From contig DGXZ01000089.1 of the NCBI GenBank assembly GCA_002396485.1, forward strand, positions 1 to 30,593: DNA of 30,593 nt, in the 5' to 3' direction. The translations under genes and the position numbers were made by a program. This document shows, one piece after another, positions 7,170 to 14,851 of this stretch. Source of the DNA: Spartobacteria bacterium UBA5019 (lineage in GTDB: Bacteria > Verrucomicrobiota > Verrucomicrobiia > Chthoniobacterales > Terrimicrobiaceae). Position 1 is the first letter of the stretch, and each line of letters opens with the position of its first letter. A model generated the notes under the pieces. It made no database searches. It saw nothing but the letters and a program-made list of their open reading frames with translations, and was not told the origin of the DNA.

Positions 7170-7208
7170 GTGTGGAATAGATAGCACAAGGCTCTCGGCC
7201 GGGGAAGA

Positions 7209-7658
7209 TCAGCGCGCTTCGGAGAGGACAAGTTTCAGAATTTCCTGCTGGGTGATGGCCATTTTTCTGGCTTCGGGCGGAGTGAGGTCGTCGAAGCCGG
7301 AGAGGTGCAGGAGGCCGTGGATGATGTAGAGGGCGAGTTCCTGAGTCGTGCTGTGGCCGAACTCCGGAGCGCGTGCAGCGGCAATGTGTGCACAGACAAG
7401 AATCTCACCGTAGGGAAAGGTAATGACATCCGTCGCGCCCGGTATGTTCAGAAAGTCGCGGTGCACTTTCGCCATGGCACGGGAACCGAGGATGCTGATC
7501 TCGATGCCAGACAGAGTCGCCAGCTCGGCGTTGTTTTTTTTTGCAAGAGTGAGGCAGAAAGGAAGGGCTGCCGCTGTGAGGCGCTCCAGAAGCTGGCGGT
7601 CGTAGGGGACGGAACGTGCGTTGTGGGAAAGAGATATTTTCAGCAGCGGCGACCTCAC
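7209..7658 (-). CDS. ybeY: endoribonuclease YbeY (16S rRNA maturation factor)
   Basis: Zinc-dependent single-strand endoribonuclease needed for 3' end maturation of 16S rRNA and ribosome quality control. The protein is 149 residues, normal for the family. The metal motif is HGLLHLSGFDD at residues 114-124. H114 and H118 are present, but the third ligand, usually His at 124, is Asp. TDVITFPYGEI at about 76-86 is the other family hallmark. Starts with GTG (complement of 7656-7658) overlapping the TGA of the upstream HD gene as GTGA, so translation is probably coupled. The phoH-HD-ybeY order is widely conserved. Confidence 0.93.
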   Translation of the reverse strand: MRSPLLKISLSHNARSVPYDRQLLERLTAAALPFCLTLAKKNNAELATLSGIEISILGSRAMAKVHRDFLNIPGATDVITFPYGEILVCAHIAAARAPEFGHSTTQELALYIIHGLLHLSGFDDLTPPEARKMAITQQEILKLVLSEAR

Positions 7659-9235
7659 GCGGCAGATTTTTGTTCGCGGTTTTCCGGTGCGGAGCGTTCC
7701 TCGCGTTTCGGATAGGCGATGCGGGCGTGGAGCATATTGACGAGAGAGAAACGGAAGCTATCGGCGATCTTCCAAATCTCGGCGATGGTCAATGGAGCCT
7801 CGTCGAGTTGTCCCTCGTCGAGGCGCGCTTTGATGATATTCCGGATGAGATCGTCGATGCGTTGTGGGGTGGGACGATCAAGACTGCGTGACGCGCTTTC
7901 GATCGAGTCGGCAAGGCTCACGATTGCCGCCTCCTTCGTCTCCGGACGCGGCCCGGGATACCGAAAACTCTCCTCGCTCACCTCGGGGATATCCTCCTCG
8001 CGCATGTTCATGATTTTCCCGCCAAGGCGGGCATCTTCCTGCTGCTGGAGGGCGCGCTGGTAGAAATACGAAACCAATGAAGTACCGTGGTGCTGGCTGA
8101 TGACATCGATGATCTCGGCGTTAAGTTTGTTTTTTAGCGCCAGATCCACGCCCTCCTTCACATGGGAAATAATAATGAGAGCGCTCATCGTCGGAGTGAG
8201 GTCGTCATGGGGATTCGAGCCGTGGGGGATATTTTCGGTGAAGTAGTGGGGTTTTACGACCTTGCCGATGTCGTGGAAATATGAGGCGACGCGGCAGATC
8301 GTGGGATTCGCTCCGACGACTTCTGCAGCAGCCTCCGAGAGGTTCGCAACGGCCAGACTGTGATGGTAGGTGCCCGGCGCCTCAAGGCTCAGGCGCTTGA
8401 GAAGGGGGTGGTTCAGGTCGCTCATCTCCAACCACGAGATGTCGGTGGTGATTTTAAAAGCATGCTCGAGCATTGGCAGGATGCCGCTGACGACGATGGC
8501 CGTGGCAATGCCCGTGGCAAAGGCCGCCAAGCTCTGCCAACCGATCATCGCCCAGTCAGTCTGTGAGGGCACTTCCCAAATCACGGGGCCGATCTGGCCA
8601 AAGGTCGCTGCAAGAATCCAAGTGGCCAAGCCCACATAGACGCCGGCCCGCACAAGGCGACTCCGGCGGCGGACTTGTAGCGTCACGAAAACACCAATGA
8701 AGCCGGTGATCAGCGAAATCACTAAAAACACCGGGTCGATGCGGCCGACAAGGAGCGAGCCCCAGAGGCTGGAAAAAACGGCGGCGTAGAGTCCGTGATT
8801 TCTGCCCAAGAGCACGGAAAGCACCAGAGGCGCGAAGGCGTAGGGAATCAGAAGCGGAGCAAGCTGGAGATCGAGAGCTCCCGCAGCGGCCTGGCTGAGC
8901 AGGATTTTGATGACAGCCAACTGCGTGATCAGCGTTCCCAGCACGAGACAGAGGTGGGAATTTTGCCGAAATGTCTGGGGATGGTTGATCCAGAGTTGCG
9001 CAACGGCCGTGGCAAAAATGAGCAGGCAGAGCAGGAACTTTTTGGCCGGTTCATCCTGCTGGCCGGTGAAAATCAATGCCGCGAGGCCGAAAATGAAAGC
9101 GGCAAGCAGAACGGCACGGATCGGCCAGCCATTTTGAAGGGCAGAGAGAAAATCGCTTTCCTCGACTTGACGACGCCGCTTGCTGGAGGAAAGCCCCTTC
9201 CAGACAAGTCGCCAGCGTTTGAAGATTCCGAACAT
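7655..9235 (-). CDS. 7TM-HD cyclic-di-AMP phosphodiesterase, PgpH type, without extracellular domain
   Basis: Membrane HD-domain phosphodiesterase; PgpH relatives hydrolyse cyclic di-AMP. Residues 39-251 hold about eight hydrophobic segments. The cytoplasmic HD domain follows: HH at 291-292, FHDIGK at 320-325, HHG at 382-384 and ADS at 442-444. At 526 residues it is much shorter than the ~700-residue family norm. The first and second membrane segments are joined by about ten residues (GQQDEPAKKF) where PgpH proteins have a 7TMR-HDED extracellular domain of roughly 250 residues. The ATG lies one base after the phoH stop, and the TGA overlaps the ybeY start. Function is inferred from the HD domain and neighbours. 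Confidence 0.9.
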   Translation of the reverse strand: MFGIFKRWRLVWKGLSSSKRRRQVEESDFLSALQNGWPIRAVLLAAFIFGLAALIFTGQQDEPAKKFLLCLLIFATAVAQLWINHPQTFRQNSHLCLVLGTLITQLAVIKILLSQAAAGALDLQLAPLLIPYAFAPLVLSVLLGRNHGLYAAVFSSLWGSLLVGRIDPVFLVISLITGFIGVFVTLQVRRRSRLVRAGVYVGLATWILAATFGQIGPVIWEVPSQTDWAMIGWQSLAAFATGIATAIVVSGILPMLEHAFKITTDISWLEMSDLNHPLLKRLSLEAPGTYHHSLAVANLSEAAAEVVGANPTICRVASYFHDIGKVVKPHYFTENIPHGSNPHDDLTPTMSALIIISHVKEGVDLALKNKLNAEIIDVISQHHGTSLVSYFYQRALQQQEDARLGGKIMNMREEDIPEVSEESFRYPGPRPETKEAAIVSLADSIESASRSLDRPTPQRIDDLIRNIIKARLDEGQLDEAPLTIAEIWKIADSFRFSLVNMLHARIAYPKREERSAPENREQKSAA

Positions 9236-9236
9236 T

Positions 9237-10208
9237 TTAAATTCTGCTTTCCCGTGAGCCCCGGTGGTTTTTGTAGGCCAGGATCACAGCCTGGACGAGC
9301 GGATGCCGAACGACATCCTTCTCGGTGAAAAAATGCATCCCGATGCCGTCGACATCCCTGAGGGCGGCGACGGCTTCTACAAGGCCGCTGAGTTTGTTTC
9401 GCGGAAGATCGATCTGGGTGACATCCCCCGTCACCACGCAGCGGGAGCCAAGACCGAGGCGAGTGAGGAACATGAGCATCTGCTCGGCGGTGGTGTTTTG
9501 AGCCTCGTCGAGGATAACAAAAGATCCGCTCAAGGTGCGTCCGCGCATGTAGGCTAGCGGAGCGATTTCGATGATGTTTTTATCCATGAGCTTCTGCAGC
9601 TCATCCGGCTCCAGCAGATCGTGCAACGCGTCATAGAGCGGACGCAGATAGGGAAGGATTTTTTCCTGCAAGTCGCCGGGCAGGAATCCAAGAGCCTCGC
9701 CTGCTTCGACGGCTGGCCTTGTGAGAATGAGTCGTTTCACTTTCTCCTGCTTGAGGGCGGCAACAGCAGATGCCACCGCGAGGTAGGTCTTGCCTGTTCC
9801 AGCCGGGCCGATGCCAAAGGTGATGTCGTAGGACTGGATCGCCTGAACATAGGTTTTTTGTCCGGCGGTGCGAGGGACGACAGGAGGCTTGCGGGGGGAG
9901 CACTGGATGCGGGTATCGATAAGGCTGGCGAGGGATTCGGTAGAGCCTGGCCCCTTTGAAGCCTCCAAAGCGTGCTCAAATTCCTGGCGATGTATGGTGA
10001 TGCCCCGCTTGACGGCGGCATGGAGTTGCTCGAGGGCATCACGTGCATGCTCGACTGCAGCCTTTTCGCCCTCCACGCGAATCCATCCATCGCGCGCGGT
10101 AATGCGGACTTCGAGCCGACGCTCCAGCTCATGCAGAAGCTTCGGATCACCTCCGTAAACAGCCTGCGCAGTGCGGGCGTTTTCGAATTCCAGCGTGAGG
10201 GTTTCCAT
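9237..10208 (-). CDS. phoH: PhoH-family ATPase
   Basis: PhoH/YbeZ-type P-loop ATPase, linked to RNA metabolism and usually encoded next to ybeY. The 323 residues hold an N-terminal KH-like region (about 1-75) and the PhoH ATPase domain: Walker A GPAGTGKT at 134-141, TRPAVEAGEALGFLPGDL near 163-180 and Walker B FVILDEAQN at 230-238. It ends in TAA one base before the HD gene and begins 6 bases after the preceding exported-protein gene. It probably acts with YbeY in rRNA processing; that pairing is inferred from the family and from gene order. Confidence 0.95.
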   Translation of the reverse strand: METLTLEFENARTAQAVYGGDPKLLHELERRLEVRITARDGWIRVEGEKAAVEHARDALEQLHAAVKRGITIHRQEFEHALEASKGPGSTESLASLIDTRIQCSPRKPPVVPRTAGQKTYVQAIQSYDITFGIGPAGTGKTYLAVASAVAALKQEKVKRLILTRPAVEAGEALGFLPGDLQEKILPYLRPLYDALHDLLEPDELQKLMDKNIIEIAPLAYMRGRTLSGSFVILDEAQNTTAEQMLMFLTRLGLGSRCVVTGDVTQIDLPRNKLSGLVEAVAALRDVDGIGMHFFTEKDVVRHPLVQAVILAYKNHRGSRESRI

Positions 10209-10214
10209 CGAGAA

Positions 10215-10637
10215 CTACTTGTAGGCGTAAACCAACGCCCATCCCGTGCGCTCTTCAGGAGATTTGTGAACGGTCACAATGGCGTAGTAGGTGCCGGTGC
10301 GCGGTGGCTCCACGCGGACGGCGGAGAGGCGTCCCGCGCGGGTGGTCTCGACATTGATGAGATTACCCTTGGAGTCGTAGATATTGACTGAGAGAACCGC
10401 GCCCTTCACATCGGTGCCAAGGCAGAACCAATACTCGTTCCCCTTGAAAAGTTGCGCCTGGACAGCCTGCTGGTCCTTTACACCCAGGTCCCCTCCCCAT
10501 GCGTCTTCGCGGACGCTGAAACCCTTCTTCACATAGGGCGAGGCGGCCTCGTAGGCGAAGGACAGGGCGTCATCCACATAGGCCCATGCCGATGCGGCTA
10601 TGAGGAGGGCGAAAAGAAATGAGAGCGTTTTTTTCAC
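10215..10637 (-). CDS. exported protein of unknown function
   Basis: 140 residues with a clear signal peptide: MKK, a hydrophobic stretch to about residue 17, and A-W-A as likely cleavage site. The mature part is short and beta-rich in appearance (YWFCLGTDVKGAVLSVNIYD; then PPRTGTYYAIVTVHKS), resembling the beta-sandwich domains of secreted proteins such as the PPC fold. I do not recognise a family. It sits 6 bases upstream of phoH and 7 bases after another exported-protein gene, so it probably shares their transcript. No catalytic motif is visible. Confidence 0.75.
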   Translation of the reverse strand: MKKTLSFLFALLIAASAWAYVDDALSFAYEAASPYVKKGFSVREDAWGGDLGVKDQQAVQAQLFKGNEYWFCLGTDVKGAVLSVNIYDSKGNLINVETTRAGRLSAVRVEPPRTGTYYAIVTVHKSPEERTGWALVYAYK

Positions 10638-10644
10638 GGTGGGT

Positions 10645-11460
10645 TCAGGCTCCCTTCGAGGCGATGGCGGCGACGGTGTCGCGCGTCATCTTGTGAATGC
10701 GTGTCACGTTCTCCGAGGGAATGACATCGCCCTCGCCGTCTCCGATTAAAGGCGCAATGGCGATGAGCAACTTGCGGATTCGGTCTACAAGGTCGTCTTC
10801 AGCAAGGCGCTTGTTCGAGAGATTATCGAGTTTTTTGGTGAAAAAATTTACCAATGCGGGCTGGTGGAGGAGCTCGGCCGAGTCGGTGGTGTAGTTTTTG
10901 CGAATGATCGAAGTCAGCACCTCGGTGCCACGAATCCAACCGCCAACGCTCACGAGTTGAGCGAGATCGTCATCTCCGAGTTCCTGCATGGCGGCTTTCA
11001 CATCTTGGAGCGCGCCGTCGAACTCTTTGCGAACGGCGAGCCATTCCTTCACCTCCGCCTTGTCGGTGATGCTTTTGCTGCGCTCGAGAACGGCTTTTTC
11101 AACATTGATGGCTTTGGAAAGAGTCAGCACGCGGCGGCCAATATCCTTCACCTTCTCGGAATCCTCGGCCTCCACAGCGACAAAGCCCTCAGCGATCACC
11201 GTGCCAAGAAGAAGAGCGACTTGAGCACGATTGCCACTCTGCCGCCCCAACGAGTCGCGCAATTCGGAGCGCCAGTTGGGGTTTCCCAGTTTGTCGAGGA
11301 CGATAAAAACCTCGCTGGGCACGGGAACCACGACATCGTCAATCGACTGCGCGGGGAATGAGGAGAGGTCCACCGCCTCGGGTGGCTTCTGCGCATGAAG
11401 CGTGGTAGCTGCGGCGGCAAGGAGACCGGCGGCCAGCACCGCGTTCAGAATGTTCGGCAT
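10645..11460 (-). CDS. exported helical protein of unknown function
   Basis: 271 residues from the ATG at the complement of 11458-11460 (a TTG two codons upstream is an alternative). Signal peptide to about residue 24 (hydrophobic LNAVLAAGLLAAAATTLHAQ). The mature protein looks mostly alpha-helical and charged, with no cysteines and no recognised motif. It is probably a periplasmic structural or binding protein, but this cannot be told from sequence. First gene of the minus-strand run, divergent from hldA across a 63-base gap that contains an inverted repeat. Confidence 0.75.
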   Translation of the reverse strand: MPNILNAVLAAGLLAAAATTLHAQKPPEAVDLSSFPAQSIDDVVVPVPSEVFIVLDKLGNPNWRSELRDSLGRQSGNRAQVALLLGTVIAEGFVAVEAEDSEKVKDIGRRVLTLSKAINVEKAVLERSKSITDKAEVKEWLAVRKEFDGALQDVKAAMQELGDDDLAQLVSVGGWIRGTEVLTSIIRKNYTTDSAELLHQPALVNFFTKKLDNLSNKRLAEDDLVDRIRKLLIAIAPLIGDGEGDVIPSENVTRIHKMTRDTVAAIASKGA

Positions 11461-11485
11461 TTTCAAAATTTCGGCTTTGTTGTGC

Positions 11486-11511
11486 GTGTGAGGTCGGTTT
11501 AGAACTCACAC
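11486..11511. promoter_or_regulatory. inverted repeat between divergent genes, possible operator
   Basis: GTGTGAG at 11486-11492 and CTCACAC at 11505-11511, separated by 12 bases, in the only intergenic space between the divergently transcribed exported-protein gene and hldA. Spacing of about two helical turns centre to centre suits a dimeric repressor. No regulator gene is next to it. Confidence 0.3.
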
Positions 11512-11523
11512 AGACAAATTGGA

Positions 11524-12528
11524 ATGAATTGGGATAGATTACAACATCTTCTTACGGCCGCCTCCTCGCGCAAGCTTCTCGTAGTGGGCGATGTCATGCT
11601 CGATGAATTCGTATGGGGACGCGTCTCCCGCATCTCGCCGGAGGCCCCGGTGCCTGTCGTCGAGGTGGAAAAGGAAACCTCCTACCCCGGCGGCGCGGCG
11701 AATGTAGCCCGCAACCTGAGGCCCTTCTGCGCCGGCGTCCACTTGTGCGGACTCGTCGGAGAGGATGCACATGCCGGCCGGCTCCGGGAGTTGCTCGCGG
11801 AGGAGTTGATATCGACCGACGCCCTCGTGGCTGATGCCGGCCGCTCGACCATCGTGAAAACCCGTATCGTGGCGCGCCAGCAGCAGGTCGTGAGGGTGGA
11901 CCGCGAGCGCCGCGCCAAGGTTTCCACCGAAGTGCTCGAACGCGCATGTTCCGTCATCGCTGCCCTCCTTCCGACGGTGGATGCCGTGATTTTCGAGGAT
12001 TACGGAAAAGGCTTCCTGGGACAGATTTTAAAGGACAGCGTTACCGAAATGGCCCGCAGCGCCGGCAAATACATCTCCGCCGACCCGAATCCCACCAATC
12101 CGCTCGACTGGCGCGGAGTTGATCTTCTCAAGCCCAACCGGTCCGAGGCCTTCGCCATGGCAGGAATCCCGGACAACGGAGCCGGGCCGAATCCCCTCGC
12201 AGATGCCCCCCTGCTCGAAGTCGGCGGCATACTTTTGAAAAAATGGGATCTCCCCTCCTTGCTGGTGACCTTGGGTGAACACGGTATGATTTTGTTTCAG
12301 CGCGACGAAGCTCCGTATCACACGCCGACCCGCGCCCGGGAGGTTTTCGATGTCTCTGGCGCGGGGGATACCGCGATTGCCCTGCACACGCTCGCGGTCT
12401 GTGCGGGGGCAACGGCCAGCGAGGCTGCTGAAATTTCCAACCAAGCCAGCGGCGTCGTGGTCGCCAAGCTCGGCACCGCCACCCTCACCGCCGACGAACT
12501 CCTCCACGCCTTCTCCAAAAATGCCTAG
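11524..12528 (+). CDS. hldA: D-glycero-beta-D-manno-heptose-7-phosphate kinase
   Basis: PfkB-family sugar kinase that phosphorylates D-glycero-D-manno-heptose 7-phosphate at C1 in ADP-heptose synthesis for lipopolysaccharide core. The 334 residues match the kinase half of HldE only: GDVMLDEFVWG near 22-32, RISPEAPVPVVEV at 36-48, GGAAN at 57-61, and the anion-hole/catalytic-base motif DVSGAGDT at 276-283. The nucleotidyltransferase domain is absent, so a separate HldC-type protein is expected elsewhere. ATG at 11524 has no good ribosome site. The stop lies inside the first codons of gmhB (8-base overlap), so the two genes are coupled. Confidence 0.93.
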   Translation: MNWDRLQHLLTAASSRKLLVVGDVMLDEFVWGRVSRISPEAPVPVVEVEKETSYPGGAANVARNLRPFCAGVHLCGLVGEDAHAGRLRELLAEELISTDALVADAGRSTIVKTRIVARQQQVVRVDRERRAKVSTEVLERACSVIAALLPTVDAVIFEDYGKGFLGQILKDSVTEMARSAGKYISADPNPTNPLDWRGVDLLKPNRSEAFAMAGIPDNGAGPNPLADAPLLEVGGILLKKWDLPSLLVTLGEHGMILFQRDEAPYHTPTRAREVFDVSGAGDTAIALHTLAVCAGATASEAAEISNQASGVVVAKLGTATLTADELLHAFSKNA

Positions 12529-13048
12529 GCGCCAAGCCATCTTCCTTGACCGCGATGGCACGCTCATGGAGGAGGTGAACTACTGCAACGACCCCGCCAC
12601 CGTGCAGGCCATCCCGGGAGCCGGGGAAGCGCTCTCACTCCTGCGCGAACAAGGCTGGCTGACCGTCATCGTCACCAACCAAAGCGGTCTTGCCAAAGGC
12701 CTCATCACTCCCGCCCAATACGAAGCCGTCAACGCCGAGTTGCTCCGCCAACTCGGGGGCGGCATCGATGCCATTTACTTCTGCGCCGACCATCCGGACC
12801 AACCCACCGAACGCCGGAAACCGCAACCCGGCATGCTCCACGAAGCCGCCTTGGACCTCGAGATCGACCTCTCCAGCAGCTGGATGATCGGCGACAAACC
12901 CATCGATGTGGAGTGCGGCCGCAACGCCGGCTGCCGCACCATGCTCGTAAGAACCGGATATGGATCAGCGCAATCCAACACAGACGCGGACTTCGTGATG
13001 AAGGATGTCACAGAGGCCCTGCAACGCATCCTCACGCTGGGCGAGTAG
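12521..13048 (+). CDS. gmhB: D-glycero-D-manno-heptose 1,7-bisphosphate phosphatase
   Basis: HAD-superfamily phosphatase that removes the C7 phosphate after HldA. The start ATG at 12521 overlaps the end of hldA, giving 175 residues; a longer open frame upstream is a shadow of hldA. Motif I is FLDRDGT (Asp10 and Asp12), motif II VTNQSG at 51-56, motif III includes Lys100 and motif IV GDKPID at 124-129. The zinc-binding loop is unusual: Cys88 and His91 are present, but the C-x-C pair normally just before the RKP motif is missing and the loop is shortened. It may lack structural zinc. Adjacent HldA supports the heptose role. Confidence 0.9.
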   Translation: MPRRQAIFLDRDGTLMEEVNYCNDPATVQAIPGAGEALSLLREQGWLTVIVTNQSGLAKGLITPAQYEAVNAELLRQLGGGIDAIYFCADHPDQPTERRKPQPGMLHEAALDLEIDLSSSWMIGDKPIDVECGRNAGCRTMLVRTGYGSAQSNTDADFVMKDVTEALQRILTLGE

Positions 13049-13098
13049 GTTCAATGCCCCGAAATTTTGCTCCTGAGGACATCTTTGAAATTCGGGTA

Positions 13099-13392
13099 TC
13101 AATCCTCACTCGGAAGAAGCAGCTGAAATGTCGTGAGGATTTTCAGCGAAGCGGCGTGGTCCAGTTCGCCGATGCGTTTGAGGGCTGCAGAGTTAATCGG
13201 ACGCATCAGATCGCAGGCAACGATGAAGTCCATGCCGTTCCAACGAATGCGAACCCGAAGTGGAGTGAATGCAAGATTTTCGCGGATAGGACAGACAAGT
13301 TGCGTCGGCATCCCAGCCAATCCAGGATGTTGCAAACCAACCAAATTTGGAAACGAGGTATCCGCAGTAGAGGAAAACAATAGCAGATTCAT
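13099..13392 (-). CDS. type II toxin, CcdB/MazF-like fold
   Basis: 97 residues. The pattern of an N-terminal strand (MNLLLFSS), an LVCPI strand, a LRVRIRWNGMDFIVACDLM strand pair and a C-terminal helix (ALKRIGELDHAASLKILTTF) resembles CcdB and its MazF-fold relatives, which attack gyrase or RNA. The target here cannot be told. Its ATG overlaps the antitoxin TGA as ATGA, the usual coupling in these modules. The pair sits between gmhB and gmhA and transcribes against gmhB. Identification rests on fold-like pattern plus context, not on catalytic residues. Confidence 0.7.
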   Translation of the reverse strand: MNLLLFSSTADTSFPNLVGLQHPGLAGMPTQLVCPIRENLAFTPLRVRIRWNGMDFIVACDLMRPINSAALKRIGELDHAASLKILTTFQLLLPSED

Positions 13393-13634
13393 TCCGCAGC
13401 AATCGGGATAGCCTCGTTCAACTCCAGAGTCTCTAACCGGACCTCGGGCGTATAGGCCGCCAGAACACTTTGATAAAACGCCTCCCGCTCCCGGCGTCTT
13501 TTTTCTTTTTCTATAAGGTTTTGAATGAAAATAGATTTCGGCGTCTCTCCACGCAATCTATCTAAAACATCAAATGCTGAACGGGTGATCGTGAGAGTTT
13601 GACGACTTGCAGACGACTTTTGAGCGACTTTCAT
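13389..13634 (-). CDS. type II antitoxin, ribbon-helix-helix-like
   Basis: 81 residues. The N-terminal half (TLTITRSAFDVLDRL, then SIFIQNLIEKEKRR) looks like a short DNA-binding domain of ribbon-helix-helix type. The charged C-terminal half, ending in an acidic segment with LETLELNEAIPIAAE, would wrap the toxin. Upstream of the toxin and overlapping it by four bases. Such antitoxins normally repress their own promoter; the AT-rich stretch upstream (13635-13713) is the likely site, but no clear palindrome was found. Confidence 0.7.
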   Translation of the reverse strand: MKVAQKSSASRQTLTITRSAFDVLDRLRGETPKSIFIQNLIEKEKRRREREAFYQSVLAAYTPEVRLETLELNEAIPIAAE

Positions 13635-13713
13635 GCGACCAAAATAGGGAGCTTCAAAAAAATGTCAACCTCACCAATCGGGACTGTGAAGATCCTTACA
13701 ATTCTGCGTCAGC

Positions 13714-14280
13714 CTATTCCTTTTCAAGGCCCGGCTCGACGAGTTCGCAGATGGTGTGGAGGAGGAATTTGTGGGCTTCTTGGATGCGGGCTGTGACTGT
13801 GCCGGCGACATGGATTTCGATGTCAGCGGCGCCTTTAGTGAAACCTCCACCTTTTCCGAGAAGCACGATGCTTCGCATGCCAATTCGCTTCGCTTCTTCG
13901 ATGGCGGAGAGGACATTACGCGACTTTCCGCTCGTAGAAAGCCCGATGAAGACATCCCCCGCTTTGCCGAAAGCGCGGACTTGACGGGCGAAGATGTCTT
14001 GGAAGGCGTAGTCGTTGCCGATGGCGGTGAGGAGTCCCCCGTCGGAGCTCAGGGCGATGGCGGGATAGGGGCGGCGGTCGCCTTGGAAGCGGCAGGTGAA
14101 CTCGGTGGCGATGTGTCCGCTATCGGCTGCGCTGCCGCCGTTGCCGCAGATGAGAAGTTTACCGCCGGATTTGAGACAGGCGAGAACGAGATCAGCGGCT
14201 TCGGTGATTTTTGGTTCCAGTTGGCGGAGGGATTGGAAGGTCTCCAAGGCGCCGTCGAGGGACTGAGTGAATTGGCTCAT
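13714..14280 (-). CDS. gmhA: phosphoheptose (sedoheptulose 7-phosphate) isomerase
   Basis: Converts sedoheptulose 7-phosphate to D-glycero-D-manno-heptose 7-phosphate, the first step before HldA and GmhB. The 188 residues form one SIS domain. CGNGGSAADSGH at 45-56 and the phosphate-binding STSGKSRNV at 115-123 are characteristic, as is TAIGNDY near 85-91. Normal length for the family. Its ATG overlaps the stop of the upstream unknown gene as ATGA, so the two are probably co-translated. It lies on the opposite strand to hldA-gmhB, with the toxin-antitoxin pair between. Confidence 0.95.
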   Translation of the reverse strand: MSQFTQSLDGALETFQSLRQLEPKITEAADLVLACLKSGGKLLICGNGGSAADSGHIATEFTCRFQGDRRPYPAIALSSDGGLLTAIGNDYAFQDIFARQVRAFGKAGDVFIGLSTSGKSRNVLSAIEEAKRIGMRSIVLLGKGGGFTKGAADIEIHVAGTVTARIQEAHKFLLHTICELVEPGLEKE

Positions 14281-14792
14281 GAAGGGGAAAGCGCCTTCTC
14301 GGCAGACAACTCGGGGCGCGTCTCAAGCAGCCCTCTGAGAGCCGTCCACACTTGCGAATCCATGCCGCTGAAAAGGTGCAGATACACAAAAACCGAGGGT
14401 GCGGGGTATTTCGAGATCAACAAATCAACGGCCTGCGCAACCTTGTCGGCGGCAGGTTCGGACGGCAAGTCATCGATGAGGCCTTTGCCATTGTGGGCGA
14501 TATCCAAGGCGTCGAGAAAATCACAGACCATGCGTTCGTTACAGCCGAGAGTCCAAACTTGGAGGATCTCAAGGGCGAGATCAGCATTCGCAGGGCGGGA
14601 CAGGGATTCCTTGATCCACTGGTTGCGTTCGTCCTTGGGCTTGCGCTCGACAAAGACGGCGCGGAGCTTGCGGCGGGTGGCCAACATTCCAGCGGCGCTC
14701 TTGTAGGCATTGCGGTCGTTTTCGGCGAGCCAGTTCAAGACTTCACCGGCTTGTGTGCCGTTCAAACGGCCAAAAATTTCTGTCGCGGTCAT
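14277..14792 (-). CDS. unknown cytoplasmic protein coupled to gmhA
   Basis: 171 residues, no signal peptide or membrane segment. Predominantly helical, with repeated short helices (VLNWLAENDRNAYKSAAGML; LALEILQVWTLGCNERMVC; VAQAVDLLISKYP; VFVYLHLF), which could form a small helical-repeat scaffold. I do not recognise the family. The four-base overlap with gmhA suggests co-expression with heptose synthesis. It follows the end of glgE by about 59 bases on the same strand, so it may also be read through from that operon. Confidence 0.7.
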   Translation of the reverse strand: MTATEIFGRLNGTQAGEVLNWLAENDRNAYKSAAGMLATRRKLRAVFVERKPKDERNQWIKESLSRPANADLALEILQVWTLGCNERMVCDFLDALDIAHNGKGLIDDLPSEPAADKVAQAVDLLISKYPAPSVFVYLHLFSGMDSQVWTALRGLLETRPELSAEKALSPS

Positions 14793-14851
14793 GAGTTAAT
14801 ATTTTCGGGGTTCGGGAGTCGGCAAGTCAAGCCATCCCCTGTATTCAAAAT

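Noticed and set aside
12350..12520. N-terminal extension of gmhB into hldA
   Set aside because: The HAD motif DRDGT normally lies near residue 10, which fits ATG 12521; the extension is the hldA coding region in another frame.
13058..13096. CCCGAA...TTCGGG inverted repeat between gmhB and the toxin gene as a terminator
   Set aside because: The 27-base spacing and lack of a U-tract make it too weak to call.
13635..13713. Cassette-like direct repeats around the toxin-antitoxin pair, similar to those at 16824 and 17666
   Set aside because: Flanks were compared by eye and no shared junction sequence was found.
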